Part shown: piece after piece, positions 27,601-38,300 of the stretch
Layout: the number at the start of each line of letters is the position of its first letter
How positions within the stretch are numbered: the stretch's first letter is position 1
Assembly (NCBI GenBank): GCA_023079485.1
Contig: CM041084.1
Span: 98,746,467-98,810,466 of the forward strand
Direction of reading: 5' to 3'
Length of the DNA stretch: 64,000 bases
Origin: Archilochus colubris
Lineage: Eukaryota; Chordata; Aves; Apodiformes; Trochilidae
The notes under the pieces: generated by a model
Seen by the model: only the letters and a program-made list of their open reading frames with translations
Told to the model about the DNA's origin: nothing
Databases searched by the model: none
Program-made: the position numbers and the translations under genes

Positions 27601-27715
27601 ATTGTTACAAGTACCAGATTCATCTACAAATGTCAACATGGAACCATTTTTATCATGTTAGATCACAGTAACAATTTCTGAAATGTACCAAGACACAGTA
27701 GGCATTTACTTACTG
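21645..27715. other. Non-coding AT-rich DNA
   Basis: Nothing here supports a gene. A T19 run is at 22677-22695 and an AT/TATATA microsatellite is at 24717-24760. Frames up to 95 codons lack motifs. Good donor-like words (for example CAAGGTAAGTG near 23262) are not paired with an open exon and a convincing acceptor. Confidence 0.5.
24717..24760. repeat. TATATA/GTACATA simple repeat
   Basis: Alternating TA runs interrupted by GTAC form a short AT-rich microsatellite with self-complementary segments. Confidence 0.85.
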
Positions 27716-27719
27716 GAAT

Positions 27720-28187
27720 GAGTTCAGGAGAGGGACACCAGGATGGCTGAGGGCTGGAGCACTGGATGTAGTAAATAGTGCTGAGAGAGAGACCTGGTTT
27801 TTCAGTCTGAGGCATGGAAGGCCAAGGGAGGATCTTATTGCTGCCTTCAGTTACCTAATGTCTGGTTCTATGGAAGATGAAGCCATACTCTTTTTGGAGG
27901 CACACAGTGAAAGAACAAGAGGCAATGGAGAAAAGCTGGAACGACAGAAATTCCAATTGCATATTTGGATTTTTTTTAGTATTTTATTTTTTTATTTTTT
28001 GTAATGAGAGTCATCAAACAGTGGAGCAGACTGTACAGATCCTGTGCAATTTCCAGCCCTGGAGACAGTAAAAATTTGACTGGAGAGAGCCCTGGAAAGC
28101 CTTGTCAAACTTTGAGGCTAGATTTACTTTGGTCTGGGGATTGAACCAGAGGTCCCTCTAGACTTAAATTATTCTGTGATTCTATGA
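27720..28187 (+). mobile_element. CR1 LINE copy, 3' portion
   Basis: Read on the + strand this follows CR1 from the end of the coding region to the 3' tail: GAGTTCAGGAGAGGGACACC, GAGGGCTGGAGCAC, GCTGAGAGAG, GCTGCCTTCAGTTACCTAA, CCTGGAGACAG, GAGGTCCCTCTAGAC and a terminal ATTCTGTGATTCTATGA. A T-rich insertion (about 27970-28000) interrupts it. It is degraded and has no intact frame. Confidence 0.8.
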
Positions 28188-30190
28188 AAATCAATGTATG
28201 GATTTTAAGCAAGATGGAAAGATGATTTTGAGAAAATTCTTTTGTTATTTTCACTGTTTTGCTTACAGAAGAATGGACAAAGTGGAGGTCATTGTTTATA
28301 CTTGCCATGCAAGTTTTAAGGACCACAGGCTGGTAGCCAAATTGAAAGGAAACATTGTTCAGCAACAAGTCTGAACCTTTGGCAACTGCTCTGTAATCTA
28401 TTTGTTGGCTGTTTGTTTTTCTATAGATGTGGGTTAGTTTGCCTGAGTCAAAGATCTTAGAAATTGTGTAATTAGAAAATGTGTAAGTATAGTTTTAACC
28501 TGTTTGCCAGTAAAAGAAACAAAGTAAAATGAAATCAATCCACCAGAGAGAGATTTGTTGATGTGAGTGGCCATCTCTTCAAAATAGTTAGGCAATAGAA
28601 GAAATAGCCCTAATGTGTTTTAACAGAGCAAAAGACCTTTTAGTCTGTATCTCTCTATTAGATCTGATTTTTCTGTGATATTTTTTCATTGTCTTAACCC
28701 TAGAAGGTTTCTTGTGAACATAAAATATGGCAGATGTGCCTGGAATGAGACCCACAGAACAGCACAGTCTACCTTCCTCTGTGCTTTTACTACTTTCCAC
28801 CTACCTTCCTTTTCTGCTTCTGTGCATAGAATCGGGAAAAACAGCAGGAAAATGTTGTTTTCCCAGGAAAATACTTGATGTTGATTAAGAAAGAAAACAT
28901 CAGTCTCACTGAGTCTTGGCTGTTTCTTCAAGTACTCTGGAGAATTCAGCCTGTCAGACACAGATGTGCATGTGGAGATATTAACAGCTGCAGAGTTCAG
29001 AAGTGCAAACAGCTTTGCAAGGGAGCAGTAGACACCTTCCTCTGTCTGAGGTCTGTGGGTCAAGGTCTCTCTTCTACATTGATACCTCTTGTCCAAGTGC
29101 TTGAAATGTAGATAATGCATTAATTCTTCCTCCATAAACAACAGGCCATCAGCTCTCTCCATATGCAATTACTGAATACCACATGTTAAGAAAACAGGCA
29201 GTTAATCAGCGTGATGTTGTTTCTCTCAGTGTGAAATATGCTGGATCTTATGATATATTTATCTTTATGGATATATGAGGATCCACAAATTGAAGGAAGA
29301 CAGAAGAGGAAATTCATGTGTTAAGGTTAATATTGAATGAGAAACAAAAGGAATTTGGGGTGAAGCACAGGCATGGCAGTGGAAATTCACCCTGAGAACA
29401 CATCTGTAGATGCTCTGTGCTCAGCTGGGGAGGTGACAGGAGCGTCCTAGAGGATTCTGGGGCTTCTGAGGTGAGAACACTGTATGAAACTAGACCTGCC
29501 TGCCACATCCACATGCATTTCAATAGCATAGAATATTCTTCTCCAGCAACAATAACAAAGGCTCCTGAGGGCTTTGTGGCATTCTCCTCCTCTCATCCTG
29601 GGCAGCTGATCCATGCAGAGACTAAGACACCAACAGTCTTCCTTCAGCTTCTGTATGGCAGACTAATTTGAAGAAAGGTTATGTCAATGGTGCTCATGAA
29701 CCAGTGGCTTTTGCTTGGTCACTGCCAAAACACAGATCTTTGCTGACCTTGGTAATTTCTCAACAGTATAAACTGGGTCATAGCCCTCAAAAAAATACTT
29801 GCAGCGCTGGATGGAAAAGCTCAAGATTAAAGAATCTTTCACATCTGTTCCCTGTCACGAGCTTAAAATTAACCTATGACAGCAATGAGTGAAAGCCCAC
29901 GTGCTGTTTGGCCTGTGTAAAGACTTTGTAGTCATTTGTGTACATCACAAATGGCGTTAATTGGCAGCTGTGTCAACAGCTTCTTTGAAGGAACTGGGAG
30001 TTCATTAGGCACACAGACAGAGCTGGTCTTTCCCTGGTGAAAAAAAATACCCTGTTCAGATGAGGCACTTAAGACTGAGTAGCATGGGGAAACTTGCCAA
30101 GACACTGCCTGGTTTCTAGCCACAGCAGTAGTTGCATTGCTAAGGACAGTTCTCATTTGGTGGCCACCCTGCTGTTCCCCTGTGACTGAT
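28188..30190. other. Non-coding DNA with an unexplained long minus-strand frame
   Basis: No gene is supported. A 160-codon frame on the - strand (28686-29168) and a 78-codon frame on the + strand overlap here without splice signals or known domains (see findings). Confidence 0.45.
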
Positions 30191-30309
30191 GCACAGAGGA
30201 GTAAGACATCAGCCAGTCTGAAAGCTAAAGAAACTAAAATTATTTGTCCCAGCTGTGAAGCATCTTGTAGATTACTGAAAGTGTGTCTGTTGACTCATAA
30301 AAAAAAAGT
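30191..30309. repeat. Duplicated segment, copy A
   Basis: About 115 bp from GAGGAGTAAGACATCAG to a CTCATAAAAAAAAA tail. It shares an exact 45-bp core (30237-30281) with 31669-31713. The A-rich end and imperfect flanks suggest a dispersed element or retro-copied segment, not a tandem duplication. Confidence 0.8.
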
Positions 30310-31559
30310 CAGGGCTGTGCACCCTCATCTGGGGCAGGCTCATGCAGAACTGATCTCTCCTTTCACCTGTCTCAGCAAAACCAGAACCTCTTGCCTGATA
30401 CCTAGAGATAAAACCTTTAAATCCTTTAAAGCTTTTACTGTAAGGTATTTTCTCTTTCCCTGATCTTGATTCTGCCACCTTTTTGTTGCTGCAAACTTAC
30501 TTTGTGAAAACAGACTGAAGTCCTTGAAATAGCTGTCATGTACTATTGATGAACTAATTTCAGTGAATAGTTCTATACTAAAAGTTACTTTCTCCTTTTT
30601 TTTTGTACTAGGGGCACTTGTCCATGTGCTCTCAAAATGCTGTGGTGAGAAGCATCTCTTTGTTTCTGTTTCCCACTTCTAGATCCTTTACTTCACAAAT
30701 GAAATTTTTCAGCAATCCAGTGTAGAAGTATCTACACTCTTTGCTACACAGTGGTTCCTTTCCAGAACTGAAGCTTACTGAAAAAGGTCTTTATTGAAAG
30801 TTTTGGCATACTGAAGCTGAGTACATCAGCCCTGTTTCCCATCCCCTCCCCCCTTTCCCTTCCTCTAGTGACTCCATAGAGTTATTTTGGAAAAATCCCT
30901 CAGTATCCCTGGAAAAGATTTAAGTTTATATAGATTATTAATTTTTTATTTAAGTTTGGTGATTCCACCTGTATTTTTGAACCACCACATTCTTAAGTTT
31001 GGGGTTTTTTTGTGGAATTCCATAACCAAAGGTTTTGATAAGTGAAAAAAACTGAAAGCCACAATGGATGCCTGCCCACTGTATAAATTTGCCATCTTTT
31101 TCTGTCAAATTTCTGTGGGTTCTCAAAAAAATTGCTCTCTGTGCCTATGTCTTGACCCACATATTTACTTTCTGTACCTTCTCTGCCACTCCAGCAAGTG
31201 GAAATGGGCTTCTGTGAGCCATGCAGGATAAATGAGATTGTTAAATGAGGGAGACACAGACAGCAGGAGCACGGTTAAAACCAGCACCATTGCCTACAGG
31301 TACAAGGAAGAAGTTAAAGGTCAAAGAGAGAGGATTTCGTTTTTCATTTAGCATAGAAAAGATATATGGCATAATAATGAAATCTTGTTTTATGTTTTGT
31401 GTCTCCAAATGAGTAATATTGTTCAATATTGTACATCAGACTTGGTTTGGAAATATAAAATGATTGCTTTATATTTTTTAAAAAACTCCTGCCTTTGTCC
31501 CCACACTGTTTCAGTGGATGTCATTCTGATATTAATACCTGACCTGATAATCTATACCA

Positions 31560-31625
31560 GGTTTGGTCCTGGGGCTTGGACTAGATGATTACAAGTTCCT
31601 TCCAACCTGAATGATTCTGTGATCT
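31560..31625 (+). mobile_element. CR1 LINE 3' tail fragment
   Basis: GGACTAGATGATTACAAGTT, CCTTCCAACCTGAATGATTC and TGTGAT match the last part of the CR1 3' untranslated region in forward orientation. Only the tail is present. It directly abuts copy B of the duplicated segment. Confidence 0.8.
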
Positions 31626-31626
31626 A

Positions 31627-31739
31627 CAGAGAGTAAGACATCACCCACTGTGGGAGTTAAAGAAACTGAAATTATTTGTCCCAGCTGTGAAGCATCTTGT
31701 AGATTACTGAAAGCATGCCTCTGTTGCCTCAAAAAAAAT
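31627..31739. repeat. Duplicated segment, copy B
   Basis: Runs from GAGTAAGACATCACCCA to a CTCAAAAAAAATAAG tail and matches copy A about 1.43 kb upstream, with an identical 45-bp core at 31669-31713. It lies immediately 3' of a CR1 tail, an arrangement compatible with 3' transduction or with insertion of CR1 next to an existing copy. Confidence 0.8.
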
Positions 31740-34700
31740 AAGTTTATTGCAGACATAAAAGCAGAAGACAAAGCTATCTATTGTTTTTTGAGTGGGATCA
31801 CTTTAGCAGCCTGATTTTCTGCACATTATGCCTGTTACTGTATTTCAATAAAAGGATAATTTAAATAATTTCCTTAAGCCACAAGGATAATTATTTTAAC
31901 CTTCTCCATTAATCAAAAATGAAAAAAACAAAGGTGTGACACTGCACAGTTCCCTGTCTGCTGGCATTTTCTGTAGTAGGTGGAAAATTCCACTGTAAAT
32001 ATCAGAAAAATTTAGTATTAGTATATTCTTCAAGCTTGTACATTATTTTGTTTTATATTTTCTTTAAGCAAACACTATTCCTGAGACTAAGAGTCCTAGA
32101 AGCACAACTAGGAGAGGGTAGCACTGGCCACTGTAACTCTGCAACTGATCCAAAATTTGAGTTCTTGGAGGAAAACAAGAAACTTATTAATAAGAACTCA
32201 CTGTAATCTGCTAAGAATGAAATATCTTGGTTTCCTGGGAGCTTGCACATGGGAACAAGCTAGGTCTAAGGAAGTCCAAAGATTACACAGTGGCCACTGG
32301 AATTAGTTTATGATTTTTTTTTCTTTCTTTTCCCAACTCAAACTAAAATTTCAGCCAAGAACTTTAGAAGTGACGTATGTGTCTTAATTTCCCAATGTCT
32401 GGCTTCTTCTGCTTTGAAGAACCTTGGTTTTAGGAAATGAATAGCACATTTTATAACAATGGAAACCTTTATGCCTGAATAATGATAAATGACCCAAACT
32501 AAGGCATTCAGAGTCACTGGTCATTTCAGAAAATCCTGAGAATAAAATGTTGTTTTCTAATAACATTTTTCCCATGACCTACTGAGACGATTGTGCAGTT
32601 ACTACCTCCTTATCTATATTATTTTTAGTAAAGTCAGTGCCCAGAGGAGAAAATGTATTGGATTAATTATATGTGAAATACATTGGATTTTATTATTTTC
32701 TTTCATACTGGAACTATAATGCCTTCTTATGATTATTAATGCATAAATGCTCTAAAAAAGTCCCCCAAATGAAAAAAACAGTGCTTAAACTTTCATGTCT
32801 CGTTTCAAAGCCCGTAGAATCAGTAAGTATGGGGATGCCACTTTTTTAGACTGCTTTAGAGACTTCCTGCCTGGATTTCTTCAATTTTAAGTAAAACATA
32901 AACTTCTAAATTATGTGATGTTTGTGGTGTTTTATATTGCATTATTAAGTCAGGATCTATGAACACTTGTGGTTTGTTTCATGAAGTGCTTTTGTTAGCC
33001 AGTATGGAGTGCAGTACAATTAGGTTATGTTAGCTATATAAAAAAGGCAAAATTTCATTTAAGCATTTTTAATAAAAAAACTGTCAGACTGTTCCCTCTC
33101 CAGAGTTCATTCAGCTAATATTTTAGGCCCATACCTAATAGGGAAAAAGAAAAAAAAAATTCTAAATGTGGAATAAGACAAAGGCGGATACAGTCCTTTG
33201 GGGCTTTGTTCCTGTTTCCTGCACAGAAGCTGTAATTTCTGTAGTATCCTTCCACTACTTATTGCTTGTGTCTAGACATGAACTGACTATAAAACAATAT
33301 TAATATTGTATATTGCCCTGGTTAAGCGTTTTTGTTTGGCATCAGGGAAGAACTTTGAACATTTTAATGGTACTTTCTCTAGCACGGTAGTCGTGAATGA
33401 GTTTATTTTAATGTAGGGAAAAAAATGGTTGCTGAAGGTATTTTTATTATGCATCTCCTTGTAATTTCTGCCAAATAAATAAAATATTCCTCAGATAATT
33501 GGCCTATTAGTCTGTCACTTTCTAGCTATTTTTTTCTTTGCTGAATTAAAGGGCCCATAAATCCTAAATTCTTTATTAGCTTGCTGACTTTGCAGAGTTT
33601 GATGGTAAATAAACTGGCACAGCATTAAAAGCTCCTTATTGAAGGGAGACAATATGTCTTTTTGTATTGACTTCTGTATGATTCAATTTTTACTGAGTAT
33701 TACCATGACCTTTGAAACAGCACAGTGAACTTTAAAAGCCAGTTTGAATGTGGTGGTTAACTTTCTCTTGTATAATGTGGTTTTAAAAATGATGACCTAG
33801 CCTGTCCAGACTTGATAAATGTACAGTGTATAGTTCAATAATGAAAATAAAAGGTTTTAAAAAATGCTGAGACCAATAATTAAACATTTTGAGAGAAGGG
33901 AAATTTATGGGATTAATTACATGTAAATGATTTTCCAGATTCCTTTTCAAATTTTCTTTTTAAAATTTTATTTTATATTTTTTATTTTAACTAAATGTTT
34001 CTCTTTTCTTACATAAAAAAGTCTTTCAGCCCTTAAGCATGACTTTGAAAGCATAAAGTCTCATAAATAAACAAAAAAGACATTTATTTTACTTTAAATG
34101 TTACTTTTTTAATTTCTGTAGCATTTGAGTGCTCCACTGCTTTTCCTCATCAGAATACTGCAGTGCTGAGGGGATTTAGCTTACTCCTGCAGACATTAAG
34201 TGTCAGGACTAATATTTGTACAGAAAAGCAAATCAATACTGAGTGGATCTGAATTTGAGATCTAGGTGTTCAAAGACATGAGGTGCAAACCACTTTCCTC
34301 TAATCTGCACGTTCCCCAGCAAACTATTCTGTAGTATAGACAAAAAATGACAACACCATCAATGTATAAGCTAGATTGTAGCTCACAATCATGTGCAGAC
34401 TGTTTCCACTTCAATTTTACTCTTTAAAATGGTGTATATGTTTCCAAAGGCCAAAATTTGATAAAGAAAGCTAAGTAACTAGGGAAATAACACCAAATAT
34501 ATTTTCAACTTCCTTTTTTTTTTTTTTTTAACACAGGATGTTTTGATTTGATCCTAGGTTTAGTTTTTGTTTTAAGTTACAACTAAGACAAATGACTAAA
34601 TTGTGTTGGCACAGCAAATCTACAAATGGGAGCCAAACTTCATGAGAGAATGCTTCCTTCTCGCATCCTTTTAAATCCAAAAATACATGCAAAATACACG

Positions 34701-35267
34701 GAGATATTATTTCTGGCTGTGATAGGCAGAGAGTGCAGGCCAGATGTGTAAGCAGAAGATGTGTATCTGTACTGCAGATTCTCTTTGCTGTAAGTCTCAC
34801 ATAATTTTTCAAGATTTACTTCTTTAAGTAGTGCCTGATATTTAGTAGTGATGTACAAAGTATTCTTTGCTACTGTACTCAGGACAATTATACTGACTGT
34901 GCAGATGTGCATGGAACATGTCTACTTCCTCAGAAGTTACTTTTCAGAGGCGATTTTCTTTTCATTCTGCTTCCCTCTCATTCCCCATGAACATATAGGA
35001 TTAAAAGCAGTTCTGTGCATGAAATACAAGGGTCTCTACAGTAGGACTGTGTGATTTATGCCAGGCAATTAAAAGCAATTCCTAACCTACATGAGGCACT
35101 AAAAACTGAAGTGCTCAACACACTGGGCTGCTGAGCACTGTGTGGTAGATTTTATTATACCATAAGTGCTTTACTATACTGTAAAAAGGAGAATGTAATT
35201 GCTACATACAACTAATATATTCAATTAGGTAAGGATAATGTTTAATAGAGCTTTTTGTTGGTTTCAG
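31740..35267. other. Non-coding DNA, AT-rich, includes a possible conserved block
   Basis: No gene. A T16 run lies at 34514-34529. The part from about 33400 to 34050 is repeat-free, AT-rich and carries several homeodomain and TAATTA-like words; see findings. Confidence 0.45.
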
Positions 35268-35383
35268 TTACAACTTGTGAGTTCGAAAGAGGAGCTGGAG
35301 TCGGGGAATTTCAGGATGCAGAGTGCTTTCAGTACGACATGGGTTTCAAAAAGATAGCACCAAAGCCATCCTGCGAGGACGTG
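35268..35383 (+). CDS. Candidate internal coding exon, cysteine-rich, gene unknown
   Basis: A 116-nt block lies between a good acceptor (CTTTTTGTTGGTTTCAG, ending 35267) and a near-consensus donor (GTG then GTAAGTG, from 35384). It is open in one frame and reads TTCEFERGAGVGEFQDAECF then QYDMGFKKIAPKPSCEDV. Incoming phase is 1 and outgoing phase is 0. The exon is richer in GC than its surroundings and uses codons normal for vertebrate genes. Three cysteines spaced C-x15-C-x15-C suggest a secreted or extracellular domain; a divergent thrombospondin-type repeat is one loose possibility. I do not recognise the protein. The frame stays open across both splice sites, so openness alone is not proof. 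It would belong to a + strand gene extending upstream. Confidence 0.4.
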
Positions 35384-38300
35384 GTAAGTGAGTGCCTCTG
35401 CATTGACCTAAGTGGGATGGCAGTCCTTAATTATTATTGATTCAGTCTGATAACTGGGATATCTGGAGGCTGTCAAAAGAGTGTTTGTTTTTCCCAGAAC
35501 GCAGCTCCTTCGACACAATCATGTCAAACTGTCTGTATCCTAAGAGCAGACATAGGGAAGCTTCCAATTTTTAAGATGAGGTGTGAGAACAGCCATATAA
35601 GATCAAAAGTTGCTATAATGCCCACATCATGCATTATTATTTTGTAATACTGCTGTGCACCTTAAAGAAGACAGATTTTCCTAATTAGTTATTTGCACAG
35701 AATCATCTACTTCTAATCATCTACTTCTATAGCAACAGGAGAGTGTTAGATGCCCTGGATGTGCCCTGGGTGTCTCCGCACTCATTAAGCTGACAGATTC
35801 CCCGACATATGCATCTGCCAAATCTTTGCCTAGAAGCACTGCTGAGAAGTGGTAACTGGAGTATCCAGAAGACTTCTTTTGGATAATTATTTATTTGATG
35901 TTGGCTAAAAATTGCACAAAAAGCCCTGAGGAGAGGTTAATATCCCAGTCTTGCCTCTCTCTCTCTGTGTTATCTCCTTTCTAGCCCCCAGTCTTGACAG
36001 ACAAGTCAGACTCCACAACTTCTTCCTTAATCCAGCATCACTATAACATGAGAACATATTTCATGCTAAACTTTCATCACTGCAACGAGCTAGGTTTGGG
36101 GATTTTTTTTAGGAGCCATCAGACTGGGGTATTGTCCACCTAACACTTATTTTGGTACTTTAGGATTACTTCTTCCTCTTGCCTATCACATTTCTGGCTT
36201 TCACCTAACTGATTAAGTTTTTAGCTCAAGTGGATTTGATCATAATGTAGGAAAAAAACCCCAAAATGACATATTGTACGTTCACAGCAAAGTAGTGCAT
36301 GAAATAAACTCATTCTTCTATTTAGGACTCAGTTTTCAACAGACACTGCGAGCATGGTTACATAGTAACATGTGCAATTTATAGCATTTCCTCTGAAAAG
36401 ATCCAGATAAGATAAGACATAAGGCCAGTTTCCCCCTTGTTTTTTTTTTCTTTTCTTGTTCTTTTTTCTTTCTAAAATTTCACTTGTTATTTGGGCTTTA
36501 TTGTTCACTTGAAGACATTAAAAATGCAAAGAGGAGTGTAATAGCCTCAAAGTTGTTTCTGTGTATATGTTTTTTACATAATAGCAAATTATGACAGTTG
36601 AGTACCCAGTGTGGCTGATTTATTTTTAAAGTCTGCTTTCAGATGATATATTCATCTACACTATTCCTCAAACTAAGGACTTCTGCACACCGCAGAAAGT
36701 CACGTGTGTCACAGTAGCAAGGTGTTAGCCTCTTTTATCTCCTTGCCTCCTGACAATCCAGACATCCCAGTGATGTTGATGGAGAGCAGTGTCTCTGTTC
36801 TAAAAATGGACTCAAATAGCAGAAGGTCTCTTGCAGCCTTCTTAACCTGGGAATGCCAGACTACAAGTTGGATGGCCCTCAAGCTGCCTGACAGGGAAGG
36901 CATTTCAGTCCTGACCACGCAGTGAGGACTGTGCAAAGTATTCAGTGAAGGGGGAGAATCAAGGACTCAGCATGAGCTACTCTCTGCTTCCTACAAGGCT
37001 TTTCTTGTTGAGCCAGTTGCTTTCCAAGATATTTTGATTCACAACCATTCTCCTCCTCCACCAACAGACTGGGGCTAAAGTCAAAATTTCAGTGAATTCC
37101 CTGTGCTCTGCTCCAATGGGCATGACAATAACCTTGTTAATAATGAGCTCAATGGCATCACTGCTGCCTGTCCGTGGTGTTTCTGGCTGATACTGGGCCC
37201 TTGGAGAGAACAGGGAGGTTTAAAGAAGGATGGGTATTTCATCTTAAAGAGATTTCTTCTGTGCCACACTGTCAGTGGTTTCAGGCTTGTCCCTGAACTA
37301 GGGTCAACCATGTGACATTTGAGGCAGTACCTGGGGATTTTTTCTAAGATGTTGGTAGCTCTAGCCCTGCTTATTCCTATCACAACCATGCTAGTTTCTG
37401 TTCTCCTGCTATTATTGCCAATGGCAGAAGCCCCCCATACCTGCTGTATCACAGCTTCTGGGTTAGGATGTAGTGAGTGCTCAGGCTCCACCCCACTTCT
37501 GCCTGGACCCCTTCTGCCACTCCACCAAACCCCATTTTCCAGAGGAGTTTTGGGTAGGAAACTGCCTTGTAGGAGCAGAGACATCCTGGCTAGAGCTGAT
37601 AATGACAGCAGCAGGACAACAAAGACCTCTACAGTGGGTCAGAGATAGCAAGCACATTTTTGTTACATATATGTTGCTAAATTTGGAAATATATAAACTG
37701 TACATAATGAGTTCATGTTGAGTTGAACAAAGCCTCCCTGATCTCACCAGTCCCTTTCCTTATCCAAGTGCAGACTTTAAAGCACCAGAGTGGGCAGTCT
37801 GTGGTTGTCTGTCCCTCAGTTCCTTTCTACAAAGCCTTTGAAAGGTGCAACAGGGCTGGGGATGAAGAAAGAGCTCCACACATTAACTACAGAGGGATTT
37901 CCTGCTCCGGACTGGAGTGGGACAGAGTCAGGTAGAGACAAATTGCTCATAACAACTGATTGAAATGGGTTTCAGAACCACGGCAGGGCAACAACTCCAG
38001 GCAACTCTGGGCAGGGAGACAGAAGCAGACACACAAGTCATTAAAACAAAGCAGCTGCAGCCTCTGTACTTCTGCTCTGCTCCTCTGTGGTTTTGAGGAG
38101 CTATGTGCAGGGACAGGCACACCAGGGAAGTGAGGGAGCCTGTGCTGTCCCCTGCTTTTTCGCCAACACCAGTATTTTGTTGAGTACAGGAAAAAGTTCT
38201 GGCAGGAAGGTAGGAATGGGATCAGTCTGAGAACTGGACACTGAAAATCAGCTTCTGGAGCAGGGAACTGCCTTTGGCTCTATACCTGAAACTACCTCTC

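Noticed and set aside
37081..37584. 167-codon minus-strand frame
   Set aside because: No recognisable domain or splice context. Overlapping frames exist on the + strand, and the region is slightly GC-richer, which makes such frames likelier. I could not support a gene or retroviral assignment.
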